Shown here: one piece after another, positions 47,000 to 57,960 of the stretch
Numbering within the stretch: the first letter of the stretch is position 1
Layout of the letters: each line of letters opens with the position of its first letter
DNA from: Crambe crambe
Lineage: Eukaryota > Porifera > Demospongiae > Poecilosclerida > Crambeidae
Assembly: GCA_963924555.1 (NCBI GenBank)
Contig: OZ004584.1
Coordinates: 2,851,001 to 2,915,000 of the forward strand
Direction: 5' to 3'
Length of the DNA: 64,000 nt
Notes under the pieces: model-generated
Told to the model about the DNA's origin: nothing
Databases searched by the model: none
The model's input: only the letters and a program-made list of their open reading frames with translations
Position numbers and translations under genes: made by a program

Positions 47000-49900
47000 A
47001 GTGTAATCTGTATAATGGGGCTATACCCATGCAGAACCCCAAACCACCAGATCTCTAGGCAGTGGTGAGCTCTGATGATGACAATGGGGTTGATGAGAGA
47101 CAATCAATCTCTTATTAATCATTAATTTTAAAAATGAATTTTTAAAATTTATCTAGACTAACCTCATCATGCAGGTTTCTATTTCATGGATGTGTATAAA
47201 TAGAAACCTGTATAATGGTGGATGGCAAGGTTAGTCTAGATAAATTAATAAATAAAACCCTATCATTTCTCATGGATGGCAAGGTTAGTCTAGACAAATT
47301 AAAATAATTTATTAATGATATTGCAACCCTCTGCACTGCAGGAAGTATACTGCCTGTATATGCAACTTACTCCTTGCCATGCAGTGGATAAGGGAGAAGT
47401 CCAAACATGAATCCTAAGTCAAACTAGCTAAATTATGGAAAGAATCATGGCTGGAGCAGCATGTACAAAATGTGGAATCATTTTTATTTTATTCCTCCTG
47501 GTCCTGGCTGGGCGACAATATTAGAACTGGCTCTGAATCAGTTATAGAGTGGAAGCAGGTTGGTTAGGAATAGAGGTTGGAATTGAAGTGGATAGAGGTG
47601 GAAAATTGGCAGAAGGAAATGGCCACCATAATCATAGGTGGTGCAAAAAGTGTAGTTATAGGTAGCAGTTTGATGTTCTCACCAATTACACGCTTGTGCA
47701 GTTTACATATGTATGTAGCAACTTCATGAGCCATAGCTAGTATAAGAACAGTGGGATAATTATAATTCACATTGTAAGGATTGGAAAATGCATTCCAAGA
47801 AAGTGTTCCGTAATACCTCACCAGGGGTGCATTTTGGGGAGGGGGCACACGGGCCCCCCCTTGAGTTGATCTTGCCCCCCCCCCTACTTAAAATTTTAAT
47901 GGTTTCATAGAAGGGGGTGGGAAACCTGGAATTTCCCCACCCAAAAAAAATTCCCCCCCCCATAGTTATACACAACATTAAATATTGAGTTAAAGAATTG
48001 TACTTTAGTTATTGTTTTTGTCATAATTAATGTTGTGTATAACCAGTTGGGTAAAGTCACAACCATTTCAGGCAATAAACATGAGTCAGCTACTTGGGAA
48101 AAAAATCTGTGGCTAAATTGTGTCAATGTTTATTACGGCTTCGTAAATATAGTAAACATGTGGCTAGACTCCATGGGAAACATACTATGAGCTGCTGCAG
48201 GCCTCCAAATAGCTACACAAAGGCTGCAATTAATGTGCCTGGCTTGTATAATTATATGCATCAGCTACCCCTTATCGTTCACATAATGTTACTCAACTTC
48301 AAGTGGGAGTTTCTATGCATTAGTATGATTGTCTGCATAATACTTTTGTGGGATAAATTCTGAAAAATAATTAATGCCTTTTTTATCCCTCTCACATAAC
48401 TTGTATATATAGGCTGCATTTGGTGCTGACTTCTCTACACTCTTGGATATTAAGTCACTTGGCATAAAAACACCTGTGACCAGCAAAGATATTCTTACAT
48501 ATCTCACCAATAAAGTTGCTAAAGGTGTACAAGAAGGTATGGGCAGTCTGTACCATCCCATCAGCCAGGTCAGGACAAGCTAAACAATAATCATTTGAGT
48601 GGTAGCTATAATAATTTTCCTTTTGTTGACTGTAAAAAGTTCCTGCATCCATTTGAGGCTAGAGGTTACCAAGAGGCAGTGAGGGCTATGAGGAAGATAG
48701 GGAGGGACTGCATCATGAAGAGGATCAAGACCATCGAGAATGGGGAGCAGCCTCCTAACGATATTCTAACCCATATCCTAAAAGTGACTAGTAAGCAAGC
48801 TTTATATTACAAGTGAATGCAAAAAATTTCTTCGAAATAAAAATGTGAAGTAGGGATGCTATTATAACTGCAGCTTCATTATGAAAACCAAGTACTGCAG
48901 CATCGAAGCAGTATGGCCCAAAAAAATCTAGCTGGAATATGTATTATAACTGCATGCAAGAGAGTGAACTTAGTGAAGTGACCCTTACCCATCATCAAGT
49001 ACGAGATACTATTCCTACTTCACTCCCTTGGCCCTTGATCATGGGAGTGAAGTAGGAATAGTATCTTGTACTTGATGATGGGTAAGGGTCACTTCACTAA
49101 GTTCACTCTCTTGCATGCAGTTATAATACATATTCCAGCTAGATTTTTTTGGGCCATACTGCTTCGATGCTGCAGTACTTGGTTTTCATAATGAAGCTGC
49201 AGTTATAATAGCATCCCTACTTCACATTTTTATTTCGAAGAAATTTTTTGCATTCACTTGTTTGCATTCTTTTTCTTTGTGATTATGAAAATTGATAGAC
49301 ACTAAAGGCTTCCTTGATTGAACTAAATTTATTTAATGATCAGTATTTCATTCTGTTCAGGGAGGAGAGTCTGAAGGATGATCATCTGCAGTGTAATGGA
49401 GTACTGAAAGGAGTGAACATTTTAAAAAGTGAACAGCATTAGCTAATTGTTACATATGTGATCACTGAAATAATTATTGAGATGGTACGTATGTCTTGCT
49501 TGAGGGAGGAGTATGGGGAGTTTATGCATTTGGTGTAGTGATCATAATAGTGGATGCCATCAAATGGCCACGTCCTGTGCAGGTGTTATATGAGGAGAAC
49601 TGCTATTAATTGCCCCACCCCTTTTATGAGGTAATATCGCGAAGATTTTTTTCATACGAGGCTGCAGCACATTATAGATAGCCCAGCTAGATTTTAGGCT
49701 ATCCCTACTTAACCTTTTTATTTGAAGAAATTTTTTACGCTCACTTGTTTCTATCCTTTTTTCTTAGTGCTTGAAGTTGAATGAGGGAGGCTACAGTACA
49801 GTACTATACAAAGCCAGCTCTACATAAACCTCTTTTGTAGGTACATACAGTGTCTCTGGTTGAAGAATTTGTTTAGCTATTTAAGTTTTGTTGATATAAA

Positions 49901-52900
49901 ACTTTACAGCAACAGCAATGTAAATGACATGTACACGGCATGGTGAAGTGAGCTGACTACACTACAGCCAAGTACTGGCTATAATGCTACTATAGGATGA
50001 GCATCTGTACTGTAATTCAGCAAGGAGTTGACTGGAACATCATCAGATAATGAATGAAGACCTTGGCTATAGCTAAACTTAAGCTTACGTGGCTCCGCCC
50101 AAGCCCCGTCCCCTTCAAAATGGCGTAGAAAGATTAGCAGCTGTGTTCCGAGTGCTATCGAATAGTGAAGTAGAGCCTTAGTCAAAACTAATAGCAAAAG
50201 ATCAGCCTCTAGGTGCCGCTCTAACAGATGGCCAAAGCAGAATTTTGATGACTATAGCCAGTAAGTCGGTACGTCGATCTTATACATTATTATTATTATT
50301 ATTATTATAAAGAAAAAGAACGAAAAGTCAATTTTAGAACTCGTTTTTTTCTTATGTTGGCGAATGAATTTTTGGCTTTTGAACATTCTCCTCTCTTCTT
50401 TGTAGATATAATAATTCACTGTAGCCTTCTGAGAACCTGTAGAGTAAGGGTAGAAGAGAAAGAAGAGTTTTTAGTTTATACTGTCCTATGGACTTTGACC
50501 TGCCATCCCTACTTAGAGAGTGCTACCGCACTCTCTGATACATAGCTAGCCTAGCTAGTATCATCGATTCATTGTTTTTATAGTATCTAAAGAGAACTCA
50601 GATATTGAGGATCTGGTGGATGACTTCTGTACTTACTACATCGGAGGTATATATTATAAGAATATAAGTGAAGGGAAAAAACTTTATGCTAAATAAAAAG
50701 GCCATGTAGGGTTAGCCTGTACTTTTATACCTATAGCAGTTTCTGTAAACAAACATCAAAATTATGCTGCCTTCAATAATAATCCCTACATCGCTGCCTC
50801 CCACCAAGCTGCTTTAATGTCAGTGTAGAAGTGTTCTGCTTGGTTTAGGCAGTGATGTAGGGATTATTATTGAAGGCAGCATAATTTTGATTTTTGTTCA
50901 CAGAAACTGCCATAGGTAAAAGTACAGACTAACCTTACATGGCGACTTTTTATTTTGCATAAATTTTTTCCCCTTCACTTGTTTGTTCATGACCTTTACT
51001 TACTTCGAATAATTATATCTCTGGCTGCTCGCTGTGTACATGACAGTGACAGACATAGACGAATCATGTCATTTTTAAATGGCTGACATAGTGAAAGTCA
51101 TTCGATATGAGTGATTAGTGTGGATAACGATGGTAAAGCACAATATGTGGTTATAACACAAGTTGATATGAATTTGATAGTTGTATGTGAAAGGATCAAG
51201 AAGTTACAGCCTGCTAAGAAGATGAATCTGATGATGATGATGAACGAATCATAAAAAATTTTTTGTGGCTGGTGCCGATTGTTGATGCTGTTCTGGAGGA
51301 GTTTGAGCTGCATTGTTTTCCGGATGTAAGCAGTTTACGTACGTAGTTGAGCCTGTAGCAAGAATAGAAGAGATACAGAGAGTATTGCTCTATGAAAGAA
51401 GCCACGCCCATTCCGGACTAACCCTACATAGAGTGCTACCACACTCTCTGATAGGACTTTACAATTCAGTGACTAAAATTATACTCAGTTGATTGTGGAC
51501 ACAATTATTTTGGAAGGGAACATCATTAACAACAGGCACCATCTATAGTCGCAGATTCGATCAAAGGGAACAGTAACTTCCTCTAGTTCCACAATAAGGG
51601 GGAATGATCAAAGGGAACAGTAACTTCCTCTAGTTCCACAATAAGGGGGAAATGATCAGTAACTTCCTCTAGTTCCACAATAAGGGGGAAATGATCAGTA
51701 ACTTCCTCTAGTTCCACAATAAGGGGGAAATGATCAAAGGGAACAGTAACTTCCTCCATAGGGATGGATTCTGTTTGTAGCCCCTATAATTACTCACAGG
51801 GATGGCAGGTCAAATTACAGGTTCTGTTTGTAGCTGCATGCACAGCTGCGAATTATAGCTAGCCACAAACATTATGAATTCTATCGGAGAGCTACAATAA
51901 TAATAACTGTTCTATATTGAAATAGGAACTGAGACAACTTCTAACCTCTTATCATTTGCCATTTACATTCTTCATGAGAATCCTGCAGTGTTAGAAAGGT
52001 GCGTAGATATTAGCCTATGAAAATTATTAACCTTATCGTTATAAGGTTGACTGCTGAGATTAATGAAGTGCTTGGTGACCGAACAGCTGTGACTACTGAA
52101 GATGTAGAGAAATTGCAGTACACAGAGCAGGTTTCATTTCCTTGGCAATTAGCTACAACAGAAAGAAATATAGCTACATGTAGCTAATTATTGTAACAGC
52201 TTCCCATTGTTAGAAGCAGCTATATAATTTTCAGCATGTTGCTGAATAAGAGATGTTTTCAAGAAAGTAGTTATAGCTATAGCTATATCTGATCTCATCA
52301 ATTCAAATTGCTATTGCATGTATAATATCATATAGCGAAAAATTTTCGTGGGTCAAATTTTTTGTGGTTTTGCAAATATTGGTGTGAACCATAAATTATA
52401 AATTTCCTTATTCTTGTGTATCATTTTTTCAAAACCACGAAATCCACGAAAAATTTTGCCCACGAAAATATCGCGCTATATGGTATATTATAGTTGCATA
52501 GCTATAGCAACAATATAGTTCTGCTTATTTTTCTTAGCTAACATGATAAAAATTCAATATAGTTAGCTGCATTTTTTCATCTAGGTTTTAAATGAAACCC
52601 TTCGTCTTCATTCACCTGCTCATGGAATAATGAAAACTCTACATGCTGAGACTATTCTAGGAGGTTATATTATCCCTGAACACACCTCAATTCATGTGAA
52701 TTGACTAGCTACTTATAATATGCCAACATTGTTACAGAAGCTATTAAATAATTATTATTGTAGATGTCAACTGCAGTAATGTGTCGGTTGCCAGAGTTTT
52801 TTGATGATCCTGATGTCTTTAACCCAAGTCGCTTTGATCCTGAGAATAAAAAGTAGGTAATTATAATTGGCCCATGCAGCACACCATTACTGAAGAGTAT

Positions 52901-53820
52901 AAGTGATGGGAGTGTATGATGGCATACGGAATAACAGAATAATAGCTAGATGGAAAAACATTTAGCATACTACGATATACAGCTAGCTACTCCTAGAGTT
53001 GGCTTGTTATTAGCTATTATTCTTTGTGGGAGTATATAGCTCTATAATAGCTACTATTCAAATTCAAAAAAGTACTCAGCACTCTGTGAGTATAGATTTT
53101 AAAAAATTACCCCCATGGATACCTATAGTAGCTAGGTGGTGAGCATAATGGATTCATTATATGTAGCTAACTAAAGTCTATTTGCATTCACTTTGCCCCT
53201 TGATCATTCACTAGATTATTTCAAATTTCAGACACCAGCAGAGAGAATGGATAATCAGCTCTCTGTTGATGTATTAAACTATTGGTTAAGAATTGAGAGA
53301 GTTATAGCAGTTAGCTATAGTGAATGATCAAGGTGCAAGGTGAATGCAAATAGAATTATTTGTTCATCTGGCATAGCTAGCTAATATTTTGTGTGTGTGC
53401 AGGCCTAATTCATTTGTGTTCTTTCCATTTGGATTGGGTTGTCGATCCTGCATAGGACGTCACTTTGCAATGGTAAGTTGATCGATGTAGCATTACTTTG
53501 TTGTCATAAATAAAGCTATCCAACTGCTATGAGTTAAGGAAAGATGTCACAAGTCAGATATTTATTATTAGATAATCTTGAACTATACAATCAGGCAACT
53601 ACAGTACAGCAAACTGGACTATTTGATAGTTAACTTGCATTGTCGTGATCTAACCTCCCTTGATTCCTGATTTTATTAGATGGAAGCAAAAATTGTACTT
53701 GCTAAACTTTTTCAAATATACAAGATTTCTCTTCCTGATGACTTCAAACTGGAAAAGGTACAGAAGACAACTCTACAGCCTAAGGATCTTCCCTGCACTC
53801 TACTCCCTAAAGTCATGTAG
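43444..53820 (+). CDS. Cytochrome P450, CYP46-like, copy 2
   Basis: Fifteen exons: 43444-43577, 43679-43774, 44500-44584, 44670-44743, 44795-44881, 44946-45084, 48413-48568, 48640-48790, 50584-50646, 51926-51998, 52046-52130, 52585-52695, 52764-52852, 53403-53472, 53680-53820 (TAG). They total 1554 nt, 517 residues, all in phase. Exon lengths equal those of copy 1 except exon 2 (+6) and exon 15 (+3). It has the N-terminal anchor MLWQFAGYTVGACIILLILP, HIPSPKRS hinge, C-helix VWRQRRK, I-helix GGTETTS (Gly replaces the usual Ala), ETLR, FNPSRFDPE and the heme loop FPFGLGCRSCIG. Two donors are unusual (GTGGGA after exon 4, GTCAGG after exon 7). Expected to be an ER sterol-type monooxygenase; substrate not determined. 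Introns 6, 8 and 9 are loaded with repeats, which accounts for the gene's 10-kb span. Confidence 0.88.
43626..43666. repeat. (ATT)n microsatellite
   Basis: About 13 ATT repeats lie just before the acceptor of exon 2 of P450 copy 2. They could serve as part of its polypyrimidine-like tract only weakly. Confidence 0.95.
46510..47000. repeat. Foldback and poly-G tract in P450 copy 2, intron 6
   Basis: GGGGTGTCTGAATTCACTGG at about 46524 is mirrored near 46898-46920 (CCAGTGAATTCAGACACCCC), next to a CCAGTCCAGTA mini-repeat and a run of about 33 G. It is probably a MITE relic. Its homopolymer length is unreliable. Confidence 0.55.
48811..50540 (+). mobile_element. Hairpin-ended element, copy C, in P450 copy 2 intron 8
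   Basis: It starts AAGTGAATGCAAAAAATTTC, runs through a long palindrome (48811-49262), has the same body as copy B in reverse orientation, and ends CCATCCCTACTTAGAGAGTG, hairpin, CTCTGATA. At 1.73 kb it is the least disturbed copy in the window. Confidence 0.72.
50665..51453 (+). mobile_element. Hairpin-ended element in P450 copy 2 intron 9
   Basis: The start AAGTGAAGGGAAAAAACTTT, a palindrome to about 50985 and the end ACCCTACATAGAGTGCTACC, ACACTCTCTGATA repeat the family plan with different internal sequence. Confidence 0.62.
51553..51760 (+). repeat. About 45-bp minisatellite in P450 copy 2 intron 9
   Basis: Five units containing AGTAACTTCCTCTAGTTCCA and CAATAAGGGGGAAATGATCA occur in tandem with small spacing differences, directly before exon 51926-51998. 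Confidence 0.9.
52328..52484. mobile_element. Palindromic MITE in P450 copy 2 intron 11
   Basis: ATATAGCGAAAAATTTTCGT at the left is mirrored by the right end, and the inner AAAACCACGAAATCCACG also pairs. A degraded relative with the same left end lies at about 59434-59530 in the P450 pseudogene region. Confidence 0.75.
53182..53354. mobile_element. Small foldback in P450 copy 2 intron 13
   Basis: TATTTGCATTCACTTTGCCC and TGATCATTCACTA at the left reappear inverted at the right (GTGAATGATCAAGG, GGTGAATGCAAATA). The core holds a second small inverted pair. There is no ORF. Confidence 0.65.
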
Positions 53821-53984
53821 TTATAGATATATAGCTGTTATATACTTGAATGACATTGATTAGACTTCAAAATGAACTTACGTATAGCTAAGTAAGCTTA
53901 CATATTATGACCAAAATATAAGCTGGATATGGAGAAAAAATTGAACATCAATGATCATAGCTACATCTGGCATTAACTACTTGA

Positions 53985-54100
53985 TCATTTTGGTGAGGGA
54001 ATGTGGGAGTATTTAGAGTGAATGTAGCCAATAATTATATAAATAGTGAAGAGCAGAAAGAGAGACGTCAATAGGAAGCAAACTCCATTATTTTCGCTAC
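53985..54100 (-). pseudogene. Inverted first exon of a CYP46-like P450
   Basis: Read on the - strand, a hydrophobic stretch (LFLLFTIYIIIGYIH) leads into SKYSHIPSPK, the same membrane anchor and hinge as exon 1 of the two intact P450 genes. The candidate start ATGGAG is out of frame with it. No - strand exon 2 follows, while a + strand exon 2 remnant begins about 170 bp away, so a small inversion is likely. Confidence 0.65.
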
Positions 54101-55255
54101 TCCGGCACGTGCGCGTGCACGTGCTAGTACAGTTTATGCGTTGCAGCCAAACAAGTGGACACTCTATCGTTTTCCTTGGTAAAGTAGCAAATAACTTTTG
54201 TGAGTTTTGAACTCTATAATGACATGTACACTCATAATCTCTAACAAAATGAACAGCATCTATTGTGTGCACTCATGCATCTGATATTTTACGGATAAAG
54301 AAAAAATAAACAATTCCTTTTCCTGTGGTTGTAAATGTTTGGTAAGGGACTTCTGTACATGGTCTAGCCAATGACTGACCTCCTTATATAGCTGATTAAT
54401 TTCAAGCAGTCACACTTTGCATAGTCTGTTGTGCTTACTTGTAGCTAAAATGAGGTACTATACATGATCTATCAGGAAGAGCAGTAGTTCTCTCTATGTA
54501 GGGATGACACGGATGCCACATATAGACTAATAATTATAATGAAATTCCAGTTGCCCCACTTGGATGTTACTGTGAATGATTATCCTGCTTACTAGAGCCT
54601 ATACTAAGCTATCTGTATTATGTGTCAACTATGTGTCAACTACAACTATTAATTTTATTTGGCTCAATTCAGGGATTTTATATTCACCGATCCATCTTCC
54701 AGTATTTCAGATTCATCTGCATTCTCGACCTCAAAGTATAGCCTGAACACTTCAAATCTTGACTCGCTGATAAAGTAATCATTGGGCTGCTAAAGTAGCT
54801 ATTGCTATGTCATTGAGCTGACCAGGAGAACTATACATGCTCAAGAAACTTCTTCCATCTGTCCCTGCATATACATAGCTAAAGGAATGAACTCCTGCAT
54901 TTATGTATACATATATACATTAAACCAGAAAAAGAAAGACCAGGAATAAGTGTGTAGGGATTGTTGACTGGATATATACAGAACAAAAACTGAACCCCTT
55001 TATCCCTACCCTTGTTTGCTTACTTTTTTGAGCCCTACATTTTTTTTTCATTTCACAGAAATGTTTTTTCCCCCACTTGTGGTTGAATAGACCCTTATTC
55101 TATGTATTTTTACACATGGTACCAAATTAGTGTATTTTTTGAAATCTGATCCACCATGTGGTTAAAGTATTTTTGTTTAACAAGCTCTAATGACTTTTAA
55201 CATTTTTGTGTAATTGTATACCAGTCAAGAATGCTAGCTAATCTTGTACATACAG

Positions 55256-55629
55256 GGTTTCATCTACTGGGGGGCCCGGGTGCAGGGGGGAAGCTCCCCC
55301 CCAAACCCTCAATCTCCCCCCCCCCCAAAAGTAATTCATGAAAAAAATTTAGTTATATGCAGCCATACATGTTGATTTTTTTTCTCCTTCCAATACTGAG
55401 TGATACTTCTGAATTCAGTTTATCTGGTCCTTCTATACTTAGCTATTCGCATTTAATGATGGTTTCTTCACCAAGTCTGTGCGCATTATTCTTAGCTGCC
55501 ATTAGCTAATATACCAAAGTAAGTGCAGAATAAATAAATAGCATGCAGTATCCTACAAAAGTGGGTGTGGTCAAGGATTCCAAGGGGTTCTTCCCCCCCC
55601 AAACAAAAAATCCTAGATGAAACCCTGAC
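55256..55629. mobile_element. Short inverted-repeat element with G/C homopolymers
   Basis: Ends GGGTTTCATCTACTGGGG and ATCCTAGATGAAACCCTG are inverted. The interior holds G, C and A runs and GTGGGTGTGGTCAAGG, shared with the element at 35940-36292. It has no ORF. Confidence 0.55.
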
Positions 55630-56009
55630 ATACTAAGAACAATCCTTTCAGTGCCCATATCCATGGTTACATAATTCCACTGTAGCTAACTAGCAACTTA
55701 TTATTTTTATTGATTGTGTTTTAAGGTTTGAAGATCTGAGGACACCTACCTTAGTAATTTTTCTCCTCCATCAAGCAATATAATCACAGTGGATTCTGAT
55801 GTCGTAAAAGTGAAGTTTTAATGTATAACTTGGTGTGTATTAGGATTTAGTGTTTCTGCTGCTAGTCTATTAATTTCATGTGCACAAAGCTAGCCATAAA
55901 TAAACCACCATTCAGAAAGTCCTGTATTAGCTAATACAGTTATTATAATTGCACTAGCCTCATCCCCAGGCGATTCCACATACACAATAATTGCACATGG
56001 AATCACCTT

Positions 56010-56350
56010 AAATTCCTAGCAATATTTTTACAGGCATTTGCAGTGCACCAGTCTATCCTCCTGGTTATGATCCTTCTTGTTGTAATGTAACTCTTAGAAG
56101 ATGAACTTTTAACAATATGTCTAGAAGATGTGAAGAATTCGGTTTCTCTTTATGTGGACAGCCTACTAGATTTACTGTATTCAATGATTCACAATCATGC
56201 ACTAGACTCTGTATTAATCACACAGTCCCAGGTGAGGTTAATACCATTAGCTATAATGAGGTCAGTCCCAGAAAATATCCATTACCTATCATGGTGAATC
56301 CATCATGCTTGATATAATACGTACATGGTAAACTCAATTTGTAGAGTCCG
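56010..56350 (+). pseudogene. Duplicated Kunitz-like exon from the inhibitor gene
   Basis: The segment matches 1607-1945 at roughly 95 percent through exon and both intron flanks, including the acceptor TTTTTACAG and donor CCCAGGTGAGG. In the 198-bp exon about eight bases differ, mostly G to A. One of these turns the conserved Trp codon of RRWTF into TGA. It sits among P450 pseudogene exons with no other inhibitor exon nearby, so it is a DNA-level transposed fragment. Confidence 0.85.
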
Positions 56351-57388
56351 TAGGCTTACAATTATAATAGCACTCCAAGTCATTCCTGTATTTGAGTGTG
56401 TTAGGCCATTAATGGAGTATGCAGGGATCCACACTGCATATCTCATTTTCAGGCTTTAGACAGTGAGTCATTACTTCATGACCTTCAACCTCTGGCAAGC
56501 AGAAGTTTATTAGCCCAAATTATGCATGATGGTGTGCACCATGCATTGACGCATAATAATTATTACCTATGTTGTTCCTCTGGTTTTAGCTATTTTTTAT
56601 TTTTGTTTTTTCACTACACCAAGTGTATGCACTATAGCTATTATGTATGTGGGCTAGCAGACTTTATTTTGATGGGGAAATTTGCCTACTGTTAACACAT
56701 TATCTCTAGAAAAGACAAGCCAACAAGAGGAGTGGAGTTGTAATCGCTATGAGATCTGACATTAAATTATCTAGAGCTTAATTGGAGTGTTTAATTAACT
56801 GTAATTGCCCTCTCTCAGGATGTAGCTTTGAGGTAGCTAATTGTGAGTGTATAATCAGGCAAATAAAGGCTGTAGCTATAAAGTATAAAAAAATTACGCA
56901 TTATCATGTCAAAGTTGAGTTCTTAGTCTGTGCTAGCTACTCAAACTCCAAAGATGTGTGATATTATTTCTTAACAAAGAACAAAGTTTAACACAGAATC
57001 ACATAGCTATCTAGCCTTTGTTTTAAGCATCTACCTCCAACAGATTTGAAGAACTGGCAAAACCTTTATTGTGTGGGTGGGGGTGGGGATTGTGTCCACA
57101 TTATTATGTTCATCATTCACAATCATCACACATGTTCCCTGTATAGTATTTTTCTATTAGGTTTTATGTAGCTAGCTATAGGTACCTCACGCTCGAGCTC
57201 GTGTGTGTCAGTTGCAACATAGCTAAATCTGAATTCAATAGAGTTTATTATTATCAATATTTAAAGGTATAGCTATAGTCAATTGCTAGCTAGATACGAC
57301 AGGTTGCCAGCTTATATAGGGTTCCTAGCTATAAGTATGATACATACGTATAGCCTGACAGCAATAGTAGATTTATATTTCCCCCCAA

Positions 57389-57960
57389 CTATATGTCCAT
57401 AGGTAATAAAGTACAATTGAGATCCTTGGGCTGAGTGGCGCCTCTTAAAACAAAAACCAGCTTGTAATCCTCAGGAAAAGAAATCTTGTAAGTCTGGAAA
57501 AGCCTTGCCAATAAAAGTTTCATCTCCATCTGAGTGATAATGGAAGCAGTGAGTGTATAGCTAGTGAGTATATAGTATAATTAAGGTAGCTAAACTCCTT
57601 GCCATTGCAAAATGTCTTGCTATGCAAGATCGATGACCAATTCCAAAAGGGAAATATACGTATGCACTGGGTCTGCAAACCAAGCATGCAAATTAATATA
57701 AGACATATTACAATAGCTATAATATAGCTGCAAAAAAATTGATATGTGAGACATTGCCTTTTTAGGTCATGCAGATGGGTTAGCTATTGCGTGAAATTTT
57801 GTGGGGATGAGATCTTTTTTTGCAGGCATACTACATGTACCCCACAAAAAAAATAATTTTTTTTTCTGGTTCTGTTAGCTATGTATAAATTTGCTATAAG
57901 ATTTTCAGGTCCAGGATCTTCAAAGTACTGTGGCATCCAAGAAGGTAAAGCTACAAACAT
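57389..57960 (-). pseudogene. Inverted 3' part of another CYP46-like P450 (exons 13-15)
   Basis: On the - strand: exon 13 starts at 57960 (MFVALPSWMPQYFEDP) and lacks about 27 bases before the reading changes. Exon 14 is 57672-57603 (AYVYFPFGIGHRSCIARHFAM, intact heme loop). Exon 15 is 57529-57389 (MEMKLLLARLFQTYKISFPE to TAG). Exons 14 and 15 keep the lengths of the intact genes (70 and 141 nt). The donor after exon 14 reads GCAAGG in place of GT. No upstream exons follow; the + strand pseudogene resumes at 58079. Confidence 0.75.
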
